A DNA stretch of 64,000 bases from Toxorhynchites rutilus septentrionalis (Eukaryota; Arthropoda; Insecta; Diptera; Culicidae): NCBI RefSeq assembly GCF_029784135.1, contig NC_073744.1, forward strand, positions 83,702,035 through 83,766,034. Reading direction: 5' to 3'. Below, in pieces: positions 23,087 to 34,654 of this stretch. The translations under genes and the position numbers were made by a program. Under the pieces are notes generated by a model. It searched no databases, had not been told where the DNA came from, and saw only the letters and a list, made by a program, of their open reading frames with translations. Every line of letters begins with the position of its first letter. Positions within the stretch are counted from its first letter, which is position 1.

Positions 23087-23215
23087 CCCTTTCGCTACGA
23101 GCGTCGTCTTTAGACGACATGAGAGTGATACTGCACATCGATCACACCAGCGCGATGTGCATACTTTTCGGCGCAATGCTCTGTTCAGCGGTAGCACATT
23201 GCCGTAGAGAAAGGG
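23087..23215. mobile_element. Short TTAA MITE
   Basis: TTAA at 23083-23086 and 23216-23219 flank 129 bp. Its ends are CCCTTTCGCTACG and, in reverse complement, CCCTTTCTCTACG. The CCCTTT start with TTAA is piggyBac-like. The element at 49572-49871 starts the same way but has a different interior. Confidence 0.7.
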
Positions 23216-24589
23216 TTAATCCATTTGCTGAAGTTTGCCAACATAGAAGATACATGAATGAAAATAAGCTAAACTGAACGGCTCGAGACTACACACAAAA
23301 CAAGAAAATGTGATACAGGGTGGACTCGATTATATACAGTTTCTGATATCTTTTCACTGTATATAATCGAATCCTGTATATAATCGAGAAAAAAAAAATT
23401 TTTTTGCATGTATTTTTCGTTTTTTTTTGTACATAAAAGAGGAATTTAATTTTTGATTCATCCCCTTAAAGTTAGAAAACACCTTTCTCACATAACAAAT
23501 ATGATTTCATCCAGATTCTCTCAGGAGATGATAGACGATTATATTTGATGAAAAAAAAAATAAGTTCGAATTTCAACAATGACAGAGTTATAGAACTTTT
23601 TTTTTGTTTCGGACTCTATTGCCTCAAACTGGCTCTACATTTAAAAGTACGCTATGGAAGACGATTCTGATGCTCTCATTTGAAAGATGAAAAAAATTAG
23701 TACAGGATATAGTAGTGGAACAACTAAATTAGTTAATTTTAGTAACATTTTGGAAGTAAAAAACTTTAAAGTTAATAATTTTTAATGTGTTATTATTCAT
23801 TTCATCCTAGAAATTTATATTAAACTTGATTGTTTCTATCAACTAAATTGAAGCTCTCAAACCGCCCTACAATTTGTTCTTTGACACCCAACTTCTATCT
23901 TTCTTAATTGGGCTGCAAAATCGATATAAAGAATTCCTTGTGAAAATTCAAGCAGAATCTTCAAAAATCACGATTTTTACCCCACTGTACATGTAATAGC
24001 AACTTAAATTTCACTTAAACGTTGAAAGGTTACATATCTTCTTGAAATTATTCATATTTGATATATATATTCTTTATCCCAGATGTTTCATTTTTATTAC
24101 TAGGCTCATCTAGCAATTCCGCTGTAACAGAGCCGAATTTATCGTGTACATTTTTTTCTCATGTTGTATATTACACAGTATACCATACAGGCCATACAGG
24201 CGTAAAAGTATTCTTATCTCATCGGTACACATTTTTTATCTATTACACATTAGCCATTCAGGCTTAAGAGTATTCATTCCTATTCTATCGATACACAACA
24301 CATGTCGCATTTTTCGGCGTAAGAATATTTCTATTGTTCAAGTGTTCACAGTTGGACACAGCTTATAAATAGCACCAATTACCGATGCAGCAGATCGATC
24401 GTATGTGGAGTGAGAGGCTGGGATTACCGTCACATGATGATTGTTGCGTGAACGTAGTATCTAGAATAACACACAAAGATGGTCAGTTGAGGGCCCTGAG
24501 CTCGGCTCATGGTTGTTCGCAACCACGCAACCAATTAGGCTACGAAGACCCCCTTATTTGAAATATGAAAAAAAAAACTCCAAACTGTA

Positions 24590-25090
24590 TGTCTGCATAT
24601 TTAGCCATCGTGAACTTAAATGTAACAAATTAAAATCAAACATTAATTTCAAGACTGAAATGACACACAAAATGACCACCCTGTACAAACTGTTATACAA
24701 ATAACACAGATAAGCTACACTCACAATACACTCAGAAAATTATAGCAATAGACCGAACACGAACGAAACTCAATAGACCATGTAAAAAGGGAGATAGAAT
24801 TGATATAGTGATCAGTATCCGACCGATCACCAAGGAATAAATACTGTAAAAATACAAAAATTATATTATTGTGACAAAATTGAAAAGTGGTTCTAATAAA
24901 TTTGTATATATTGAATTTTAATTGGTTGGAGTTGGTAGTCTATGGAGGAAAAGGAAAGCGGACAACAGGATTCGTGAAGGATTGGGAAAGGACGGTATTC
25001 AACGTAGGACCAAAGGTACGTTCCAGTGCTAAATGGTGCATCTTTGGAGCTATTGGAGGTAGTACTCAACCCACGAACCTGAATCCCCCA
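24590..25090 (+). repeat. BEL 2 5' LTR (501 bp)
   Basis: Starts TGTCTGCATATTTAGCC and ends CTGAATCCCCCA. Relative to the 3' LTR it lacks 44 bp after GGTATTCAA. Confidence 0.92.
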
Positions 25091-25094
25091 AAAT

Positions 25095-25107
25095 TGGTGC
25101 CGTGACC
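25095..25107 (+). promoter_or_regulatory. BEL 2 primer-binding site
   Basis: TGGTGCCGTGACC, four bases after the LTR and identical to BEL 1. Confidence 0.8.
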
Positions 25108-25544
25108 AGGATTCGTGGTTAAGTTGGGTCGATCCTGAGGATAATTGGATCATCATTACATCAAAGTGTCACATTGTTCTGAGGATAATTGACTCATCAA
25201 TCCATTGTTCTGAGAACAATTGGATCATTGTTACATTGTCTTGAAGACAATAAGATCGTCGCTGAAATATTTCAAGAGGACTTGATGGCGCCGAACGCCA
25301 TAGCTGCTGGTTGTTGGTGAAATACTGTGGTGAAATATTTCAACAGCAAGCTTTTTACGGACGGAATTTATTATGCTGGATATGGAAATTTAATCGAATC
25401 GAATTACATCGCATCGGACGGCTGTTTCAAATGTTATTATATGCTACGGTGGAGTCACATCGGTTGGTAGGTGACAATCATCACTCTTGGTTATCGTGGA
25501 TTCTTGAATAGACGATAGGCGTTATTCGAAATATCAAAAAATAC

Positions 25545-26345
25545 AAAGCCTGTTATGGACAGGCTACAGGTTAGTAGCTGTCCTATATTTTTATTCTGAT
25601 TTGAGTGATGCTGTGGAAGATAATTTTTCATTTCATTGAACGCTTGAACGGCATTGGTACTTCGCCCAACATCGTATCGTGATATTATTTCACGCCAATT
25701 GGATAACGCTGTATATCGGACTGACTACAACGGGATTGTTGAGGAAGCAAACTGTGTTAAATCAGGCGTCAAACACATTCTGAAGCTGATACACACACAA
25801 AGGCGCGAAAAGTGATCATTTTCGGACTTCGACGTGAGGTGGTGAGCAATATTGCTTGATCGAGTGGTGCGTTTAGTACTGCGGATTCACATCAGTGCAG
25901 AGTGCTGAGAAATATTTTCATTAAATCAAAGCCTGTTGTTGGCAGGCTACAGGTTAGTAGCTGTCCAACGTATTTATTCTGATTTTGGTGGTGCTATGTG
26001 AGATATTTTTTTATTTCATCGGTTCAACGGAGTGGTACTGGCAGTTATTTTGCAACTGGACAGTAATCCCAATCTACAGCGGACGATTCGGATAACGTAT
26101 CCTAAGCCACGGTCTCGGCATCTCTACATCGGTTTGGCTGCTGTCAAGGAAGCAGATCGTACTACAAAAATCAGTGGGAAGTTTGAAATAGCTGTCACAA
26201 TCAGCACATTGTCGGAAGCTGGAGTACTCGGACGAGAGGCGGTGAGCGATCTTGCTGAACATCTGTATAAATATACTATATTCGAAAGCGTAAGGAGATA
26301 TTTAATTAAATCAAGGCCTGTTATTGACAGGCTACAGGTTAGTAG
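25545..26345 (+). repeat. BEL 2 leader: three tandem units with hairpin
   Basis: GCCTGT...ACAGGC-type hairpins start at 25548, 25931 and 26316, spaced 383 and 385 bp. Each is followed by TACAGGTTAGTAGCTGTCC and a T-rich stretch ending in TATTCTG. The remainder of each unit is only loosely similar. Stems are GCCTGT/ACAGGC, GCCTGT/GCAGGC (ending in a G-T pair) and GCCTGT/ACAGGC, while the loops differ. Structure is thus kept more than sequence. Confidence 0.8.
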
Positions 26346-26473
26346 CTGTCCAAAATTATTATTCTGGTTTGGTGGTGCTTCGTGAGAATTTTATTTCATT
26401 TCATTGGTTGGTCCAACGGAGCGGCGTTCGAGTAGTGCACATTAGCAAAACAAGAGCAGGTTACAGTGAGGGT

Positions 26474-29092
26474 ATGGCTGGGAAAATTAAGGACAAACTT
26501 AGAAAACGCGATCGAATTTTTGCTAGCCTGCTGGGTAAATTAGAACCTCCTCCATCTCCAGCAAATTTGGATAACACTATTGGTCGTAACAATGGTGCTT
26601 TGGGTGCGCACACAGGCGTTCGGTTACCGCAAATTTCTCTACCAGAGTTTAACGGGGATTTCAAAGGTCAAGGGCTTTCTTTCAAGTCAACGTTTGTATC
26701 ATTGATACATGACTCTAATGAACTCAGTGACGTGCAGAAATTTCATTATCTGAAATCTGCACTAAAAGGGGAGGCGGCCAAACTGATCGAGTCTCTCACG
26801 ATCACCAACGGAAATTATATGATAGCGTGGGACACCATCAGCAAGCGCTACTCCAACGAATACCTGTTAAAGAAGCGACATCTCCAGGCGTTGATGGAAT
26901 TCCCGAGGATTGAAAAAGAGACGGCGGGACGAATACATGGACTGGTGGACGAGTTTGATCAACGACTGAAGATCTTGAAGCAACTGGGTGAGAAGACGGA
27001 ACATTGGGGAGCGATGATTATCCATTGGATGTGCTCTAAGCTGGATTCTCGCACTTCGCAGTTATGGGAAGATCATGCCGCATCGATAAAAGAACCAACA
27101 TTTTCGGTATTGGTGGACTTCTTGGAGAAACGAACAAGAGTATTAGATGCGGTGTTGTCCAACGCAAACAATGGTTCGGGCCAACCCAAGACAATTATGA
27201 AACGTGAGCGTATAGCGGTGCATGCTTCTTCGGAAGGCGGAAGGAACGAGCCTACTTGTCTATGTTGTGGCGATCTGCATTATTTGGTACGGTGTTCAAA
27301 ATTCCAGGATCTCGGGCTGAAGGAAAAGTTAGATTTCGTCAACGGCAAGCGTTTATGTGGCAATTGTTTTAAGACAGGTCACTGGGTACGAGATTGCAAC
27401 TCGAAGTTTAGCTGTAAGAAATGCGGGAAGAAACACAACACATTGATACATCCGGGATTTCAACCAGCAAAGGCAACAAGCGGCAGTTCAGAAGACAACG
27501 AATCAACGACTGGACGGAAAAGTGACGTAGCTAGGATGCACATCGCTGCAGAAATAACAGACGGAAGAGACAGTGATGCAGCAGAAGGATCCACAGCAGG
27601 ATCATATAGTGTCGGAACTAAAAAGAATAGCTTGAGTTCTAGAGTATTTCTTTCTACGGTGGTGGTAGCGATACACGATCAAAATGGTAATAAACAACTA
27701 GCTCGAGCGTTGTTGGATAATGGATCCCAGGTTAATGTTATGAGTGAGAGGCTGTGTCAAATGCTGAAGCTTAAACGTCGACCGATTTGCATTCCAATAA
27801 CGGGAGTTGGACAGTCTGAATCAACGGCGAGACATGCGGTTAGTACAACGGTCCATTCCCGAGTTAGCGATTTTTCCATTGGATTGGATTTCTTGGTGTT
27901 ACAGCGGGTCACAGCTGAACTTCCTTCAGCAACGGTACCAATTTCCCATTGGAATATTCCTCCCAATCTTCAGATGGCGGATCCTCAATTCAATTTCAGT
28001 AGTCGCATTGATCTTCTATTAGGCGCAGAGCATTTCTTCGGTTTCTTGGTAGACAGGGAGGTGAAAAAGATGGTCTTGGGTCCGAAGCTACCGATACTTG
28101 TGAATTCAGTTTTTGGGTGGATTGTTTCTGGTCGTGATGAAAGCATACCACGGAAAAGGACAGTGCGATGCTGCACAGCAACAACCACCGAGAAAATCGA
28201 GGAACTGATCGAAAAATTCTGGCGGGTAGATGGTTGTGAAGACCAGCCTGCTTGGTCTAAGGAGGAACAAGAATGCGAAGAGGACTTCAAAAGAACACAC
28301 TCAAGATCAGAAAATGGTCGATACATCATTAAGTTACCCAAACATACGAACTGGGATCGGATGTTGGGAAATTCTCGAGCAATGGCATTGGATAGATACC
28401 GGAAATTGGAAAAACGACTGGAACGGAACCAGAACATGAAGGAACAATATCATTCATTCATGAAGGAATATTTGTTTATGCAACACATGCGGAAGATATC
28501 GGATTTGGAGCTTCAATCAGAAGTCCAAGAACCGTACCGGCGGAAGGTATTTTATTTGCCGCACCACGCGGTGATCAAACAAGCAAGCACGACTACAAAA
28601 GTACGCGTCGTCTTTGATGCTTCGACGCGTACAGACAGCGGTTACTCCCTCAACGACGCTCTTTTGAAAGGACCCGTAATTCAAGACGACTTATTGAATT
28701 TGCTCTTACGTTTCCGCAAGTATGAGGTAGCACTTGTGGGAGATGTCGAAAAAATGTACAGACAAATACTTCATGATAACAAAGACAACCTCCGTTTACG
28801 AATATTTTTCCGCTTCTCAGAAGATGAGCCCATAGGTGTGTACGAACTACTTACAGTTACGTATGGACTCACTCCTTCATCTTTCTTAGCAACACGGGTG
28901 CTGAAACAGCTAGCTGAAGACGAAGGAATGGAAGGTAATAAAGCTCGATCAGCGCTAGAAAAGGATTTCTACGTCGACGACTATATTGGAGGAGCCCCAA
29001 GTGTCGACGAAGCTATCGAATTGAGGGAAGATTTAACGTCGTTGATGAATAAAGGAGGTTTTCCAATCCGTAAATGGTGCGAATCGACCTGA
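26474..29092 (+). pseudogene. BEL 2 Gag-protease-reverse transcriptase
   Basis: The start is placed at 26474 (MAGKIKDKLRK). The open frame reaches further upstream into the leader repeat without coding signs. The capsid core (LPQISLPEFNGDF, FHYLKSALKGEAAKLIES) begins unusually near the N-terminus, about 50 residues shorter than BEL 1 Gag. Zinc knuckles CLCCGDLHYLVRC and CGNCFKTGHWVRDC follow, then protease LLDNGSQVN. Reverse transcriptase ends with FYVDDYIGG (YVDD at 833-836 from this start). Unlike BEL 1, gag and pol are continuous. The frame breaks after PIRKW, where a one-base shift brings a stop. Confidence 0.9.
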
Positions 29093-31439
29093 AGTGTTGT
29101 CTGACATTCCTGAAGAACAGTTAGGAACTAACCTCACAATAACCTTTGAATAAAATCCCGATGAAAAGGTTAAAACTCTAGGGATTACTTGGGAACCGAA
29201 AGCTGACCAGCTTAGATTCCTTTACAATGTTGGAGATGATGAAGGTGAATGGACCAGGCGGCGCATACTGGCTGCGATCGCTAAATTATTTGACCCTCGT
29301 TTGTTTAAATTGGCCAACTTCAGCATACCCAGATTTTGTTTCATTCCAGATTACGTCGACGTTCAACTTCATTGCTTCGCCGACGCATCGGATCTTGCGT
29401 ACGGAGCCTGCATGTATATTCGTTCCATAAATCGACAGGGCAACGTACGTGTTGAACTTCTATCGTCGAAATCTCGGGTCGCTCCACTAAAGCGATTAAC
29501 GATTCCGAGATTAGAACTATGCGCAGCGAGAGAAGCTGCCCGGTTATATCAAACCGTTATTAAGGCCCTCGCGTTAGATCACATCCGTTCATTTTTCTGG
29601 TCGGAATCAACCGTGGTTCTCCATTGGCTGAGGGCCCCACCGAATTCGTGGAAAACTTTCATCGCAAACCGCGTTTCAGTTATCCAGACAGCTACATATG
29701 GACATTTGTGGCTACATGTAGCCGGCAAAGAAAATCCTGCGGATCTTGTTTCCCGAGGAATGCCTATTGAAGATTTTTTGATCAGTGATCTTTGGAAGCA
29801 AGGACCTTCATGGCTGAAACAGGAGCCATTGAAATGGCAGACGGACATTTCTATATCCGTTCCTGAGGAAATAGATCTGGAATCTCGAGTTCTCGCTCCC
29901 ATAGCCATCACAACCGCCACTGTGAATGAACCCAGTTTTATCTTCTCACTTCGATCTTCTTTCCTTCCATTGATTAGGATAGTTGCGCTTTGTCTACGAT
30001 TTATTGAGAATTGTCGAAATCCCATAAGACGGAACACTTCTGTGTTTTTGACAGTATATGAAATCAACGCTGCAAAAATGGTTCTCGTACGACTGGCTCA
30101 GGAAGAATGTTTCAACGAAGAAATCGATTCCTTAAAGAAGCGATACCAAGTTTCTCGCCAATCACCATTAAAGCTATTATCTCCTTTTTTAGATAAAGAT
30201 AACATAATAAGGGTCGGTGGTCGTCTACGGCATTCTCTGGAGGATTATTCGACGAAACATCCGGCGATTTTGCCAAAATCACATCATTTAACACGCATAC
30301 TGATTGAATATTATCATATCCAAACACACCATGGAGGAAATCAACTTACGCTTGCAGTTATGAGACAGGAGTTTTGGCCAATACATGGAAAGAGGGCCGT
30401 CAGTTTCATCCTTCGTAAGTGCCATCGCTGCTTTCGTTCAAACCCCACATCGATTCAACAACCAATGGGGCAACTACCCTCTACTCGTATACGTCCAGCT
30501 CGCCCGTTTCTAATAACTGGAGTTGACTTTTGCGGGCCTTTCTATTTGAAGCCACCTCATCGTCGAGCAGCCCCACTGAAATGTTATATTTCCGTGTTCA
30601 TTTGCTTCACGACCAAGGCAATCCATCTAGAGCTTGTCATGGATCTTTCGACAGCTGGATTCCTGTCTGCCCTTCGCCGGTTTGTCGGGCACCATGGGAT
30701 TCCATCGCAGATTCACTCCGACAACGCTACAAACTTTCAAGGCGCTAAGTACGAGCTACATGATCTGTACAGGGGGCTCAACAGCAAAGCCGGACAACAA
30801 GCTATTGGATCTGAGTTGTCCCAGCTAGGAATTTCTTGGCATATGATTCCACCCCGCGCTCCCAATTTTGGAGGATTATGGGAGGCAGCGGTGCGCTCCG
30901 CCAAAATTTGCCTGAAAAAAGAAATCGGTAACAACCAGCTAAGTCACGAGAACTTTTGTACTCTTCTCGTACAAATATCAGCCACCCTAAATTCGAGACC
31001 TCTAGCACCATTATCAGATGATCCAAACGATTTTGAGGCCCTCACCCCAGCTCATTTTTTGATCGGGTCATCAATGAAGGCTCTTAACGATCCTGACCTT
31101 ACCGCCATACCCACTAACCGCTTAGCTCATTATCAGCAACGACAACAGCTTTTCCAACGTTATTGGCAGCGCTGGAGCCAGGAGTTCATCACTGGACTAC
31201 AGCAATCAACCAAGAACCTTCACCAAAGCATTATACGCATCGGCAGCATCGTGATCCTTCGCGAGGACAACGTCCCACCTTTACAATGGCCACTAGCGAG
31301 GATAGTTGATCTTCACCCGGGCGCAGATTGAGTCGTTCGGGTAGTCACTATAAGGACAACGAGAGGAACTTACAAGCGCCCAGTCAACCGAATTTGCCCT
31401 TTACCTTTAGAGGACACTGGAACACTCGCAGAGTTATGA
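29084..31439 (+). pseudogene. BEL 2 RNase H and integrase
   Basis: The frame continuing after the shift is interrupted by a TAA near 29151 and then open to 31331. RNase H is recognisable from LHCFADASDLAYGA to WLHVAGKENPADLVSRG. The linker normally joining it to reverse transcriptase is missing about 45 residues, with LFDP running directly into FKLANFSIPRF. Integrase shows HHCC (YYHIQTHHGG...CHRCFRS) and the catalytic triad in ITGVDFCGP, HSDNATNF and GGLWEAAVRSAK. A premature TGA at 31329-31331 removes about 35 C-terminal residues that remain legible to 31439. Confidence 0.9.
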
Positions 31440-31509
31440 ATTGAAATGGGAATTTTGTAATCATTGAATTATTAGCTATGAATTTATTAGTTAGAGATAG
31501 TGTTGAAAC

Positions 31510-31530
31510 TAGTTTCAAGGGGGGCGGTTA
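31510..31530 (+). promoter_or_regulatory. BEL 2 polypurine tract
   Basis: AAGGGGGGCGG lies a few bases before the 3' LTR start, where the RNase H-resistant primer for plus-strand DNA is expected. Confidence 0.75.
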
Positions 31531-32075
31531 TGTTTGCATATTTAGCCATCGTGAACTTAAATGTAACAAATTAAAATCAAACATTAATTTCAAGACTGAA
31601 ATGACACACAAAATGACCACCCTGTACAAACTGTTATACAAATAACACAGATAAGCTACACTCACAATACACTCAGAAAATTATAGCAATAGACCGAACA
31701 CGAACGAAACTCAATAGACCATGTAAAAAGGGAGATAGAATTGCTATAGTGATCAGTATCCGACCGATCACCAAGGAATAAATACTGTAAAAATACAAAA
31801 ATTATATTATTGTGACAAAATTGAAAAGTGGTTCTAATAAATTTGTATATATTGAATTTTAATTGGTTGGAGTTGGAAGTCTATGGAGGAAAAGGAAAGC
31901 GGACAACAGGATTCGTGAAGGATTGGGAAAGGACGGTATTCAATAGGAAGGAAGGAATAAAGTTTGGACAAATAAAAGCTTTCACAACGTAGGACCAAAG
32001 GTACGTTCCAGTGCTAAATGGTGCATCTTTGGAGCTATTGGAGGTAGTACTCAACCCACGAACCTGAATCCCCCA
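31531..32075 (+). repeat. BEL 2 3' LTR (545 bp)
   Basis: Starts TGTTTGCATATTTAGCC and ends CTGAATCCCCCA. It contains the 44-bp stretch TAGGAAGGAAGG...TTTCACAA absent from the 5' LTR, which has a short direct GGAA repeat. Confidence 0.92.
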
Positions 32076-32156
32076 ACAATACAATCCAAAATTCCAAAAT
32101 TGTATATAATCGAATCACATTTAATCGAGTCTGTATATAATCGAGTCCGACCTGTA

Positions 32157-33108
32157 ACTGACACGCGAAAAGCAATTTTCTGGCAAGATGTAAAGAAAAC
32201 AACTTCCTGAATCGATAAATGTTCCTCCTTATGTTGCGAAGGGTGGTAAACATGACATCCGGTGAAGCCTTTCGTTGGTTAGCGGAACGATGACTCCAAA
32301 CAGGGTCTGCTCGAATGTATGGAATCGGATGAAAGTTATTTTCTAGCTGCTTCGCTCGTGTTCATAAATCTACGAGAGCTCGGTTCAACCCTGTCCAATA
32401 AGTCCTATAAGTTTTCACAATTATGGATAATCCTCAACGAATCAGAATGAACGGAAGAATGGAATTTGTGTTAGATTAAATTCAATTAATTCTCATTCGA
32501 GAGCTATTCTCTTTGATAAAACCATGTTACCTCGAATTGTGCACAATCAAAAGAGCCATTACGTTTGAGTAGAAAGAACTTTGTCTTTACAACGAAATGA
32601 ATTGTATCGTAGTTGCAACGGTTTCACATAACTGTTGTTAGCTTTTTTATCACTGTTACACATTCAAGGTAGCTTGTTTATTTTTCGTATTATAGATATG
32701 TCCATTTTTCTGATATACTATAATAGCCGATCCCAGTTTCGATTGAAGAGTCAGTGCTCTGATCCCTATTAGAAAATTATATTTGAATGCAATGGTATAA
32801 TAAATTATTGTACAATGACCAATAAATATTAGAATCCAACACTGTAGAAGTATTTGCATCAGTGAATGCACTCTATTTGGTATCGCATCTCATAGGAATC
32901 TTGTTATCGCAGTCGGTATACAAAGCTGGCCGATTTGGTGAACTTAGGAAACCCATAAGAAAATTTTCGGCACTGGCACGAAGTGTTATTCTTCTGGATA
33001 GGAAATGCACCAACAACTGATCCCAGTCTTCTGAATATCACCTTCTTTACATCTCGTTTTCCAACGGGTGGGGAAAAAACAGACAATCGATTCGACTTAA
33101 GGCCGTTT
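32157..33108. other. No gene seen
   Basis: Short frames only (60-72 codons). No repeat match inside the window was recognised. Confidence 0.45.
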
Positions 33109-33518
33109 TATATTATCAGGCACGTAGCGTAAACGGCACGTACCGACACCGGCAGACAAATACATGATATATTCATATCATCAGGCATAGCAACTTCTCT
33201 GTACGGACCGGCAGCGCAGACGGAGCGGAGAAATGCTACTGGTGATTGAACCGATGTCGTACCGAAGAGCGACGAACGCACCCACACCACGAACTTCGAC
33301 GTTGGGTTTGTATGTATGGTGCTACTCGCCCATGTAGTTCGTGCCCGGCACCGACAAAATATTCTTTTCGAGAATTCCTTCATGCATTTGTCTGAAGCGT
33401 GCTGTGTATGCCCGGAGCCGTTCCGCTATATATACGCATACACATTTGAAACACACGCAATAATATTTGTCTTGCATGAAACGTGCCGTGCCGGTTACGC
33501 TACGTGCCTGATAATATA
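33109..33518. mobile_element. MITE with long inverted ends
   Basis: The left end TATATTATCAGGCACGTAGC and the reverse complement of the right end agree over the first 20 bases, then through GTAA.CGGCACG. The element is 410 bp. The interior is GC-richer than its surroundings and encodes only chance frames on both strands. The A/T-rich ends make the exact target duplication uncertain (TA or longer). Confidence 0.78.
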
Positions 33519-33671
33519 ATATTACCTTTATGTGTACTCGAACTACGGTCAGTACACCCAAAGTTCATTTTTAGCACATGTTATAGCATCCCGATTTATT
33601 ACACTGAATGCGCCGAAAAATAAGAGAACATGCTCTACTCTCCAATACGTGTATATCATTTTTATAATATA

Positions 33672-34645
33672 CTAGCTAGATTTTAGCAGCAAACTTCGTC
33701 CTTCCTAAAAATTATTTATCGTTATCACATTCACGTTTTTTTTACTAAGCGCACATTCATGGGTCCAATCGCAGAACTGTTCATTGATTGATCTTATAAT
33801 CTACTCTTCAAAATTATCTTTTACCATTAAATTCCTAGTACCTACCTAAACTCGTCATTATATTATCAGATTATTTTCAGACACAATTCTCATCTGCATA
33901 ACTCAAGATTTTTTAACCTCTTGCAAACAACATGTTTCTCATATGCGAATTGAAATCTCCGATTTTTCCTATGTTCCTTCAGAGTTTTCCAATTGAGGGG
34001 CTTAGAATGCAAGGGGTGTAAGTGACTTGATCGATTTCTCTTCATCAACCTTTTCTTCAATTAATAACTCAACTGCAAAAACGTTCCAATTTGAGTTTGC
34101 TATAGAATCCGATAGATGAGGCTCTGACCTGCCTTCCGCATTGTCAAATACAGCTGGGAATGTATTTGCAGCTATGTTATGACCAAAAGAGAGAGTCGAT
34201 GTAGAGAAATCGATGAAATCACTTACACCCCTTCAATTATCATGTGTGGTTGGAATATGTTTGGTTGAAATAAGTGTATTATTTTTACGGAACCCCCTCT
34301 CCATTTCACAGGAGAGAGGAAACATCATAGAAACATTTCTCGTATCCAAAAACCTCCAAATGCCAAATTTGGCTCCATTTGCTTAATTAGTTTTCGAGTT
34401 ATACAGAAATTTGTGTTTAATTCGTATGGTAGCCTCCCTTTAGAGATGGGGGAGGAGTGTCAATTCACCATAGAAACGTTTCGTGTCCCCTAAAACGTCC
34501 ACATGCCATATTTGGCCCGTTTTGTTTGATTGATTCTCGAGTATACAGAAATTTGTGTTTCACATGTTTGGAAGCCCCCCTTTAGAGAGGTGGGAAGAGT
34601 GCTGAACAGCCATAAAACATTTATTGCTCCCTAAAACCTTAATTT
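33672..34645 (-). mobile_element. Helitron-like element (copy 3)
   Basis: Read on the minus strand it ends in CGAAGTTTGCTGC...GCTAG followed by T, matching the 1194 end with several differences. To its right lie about 230 bp of shared unique sequence (GGGTCCAATCGCAGAACTG, CAGACACAATTCTC). About three minisatellite units follow to about 34640, where the Penelope-like fragment begins. Confidence 0.6.
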
Positions 34646-34654
34646 TGGTTTGTG

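Larger units (their letters stand above)
24590..32075 (+). mobile_element. BEL/Pao LTR retrotransposon 2 (degraded)
   Basis: The element comprises a 5' LTR, primer-binding site, long leader with three tandem repeats, gag-protease-reverse transcriptase, RNase H-integrase, polypurine tract and 3' LTR. Lesions: a frame shift near 29080, a TAA near 29151, an in-frame loss of about 45 residues near 29298 and a stop at 31329. The LTRs differ by three substitutions and one 44-bp indel by eye. The 5-bp flanks (CTGTA, ACAAT) do not match, so the target duplication is lost or the copy is recombinant. Confidence 0.92.
23316..32154. mobile_element. Pogo-like non-autonomous element split by BEL 2
   Basis: TA at 23314-23315 is followed by CAGGGTGGACTCGATTATAT. 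At the right end the reverse complement reads CAGGTCGGACTCGATTATAT, next to TA at 32155-32156. Further TATATAATCGA copies lie just inside both ends. Without BEL 2 (24590-32075) about 1.35 kb remains, with no transposase. TA duplication and a CAG-start inverted repeat fit the pogo/Tigger group. That both ends belong to one element is inference. Confidence 0.5.

Noticed and set aside
22863..23138. 91-codon minus-strand frame at the right flank of BEL 1
   Set aside because: It spans the LTR edge and enters a TTAA MITE; no domain. Treated as chance.
23900..24000. Right end of the pogo-like element at TTTACCCCACTG/TA near 23990
   Set aside because: Its end sequence does not match the CAGGGTGGACTCG start, while the end at 32154 does.
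26324..26473. N-terminal extension of BEL 2 Gag upstream of 26474
   Set aside because: The extra codons lie in the third leader repeat (hairpin region) and have no counterpart in BEL 1.
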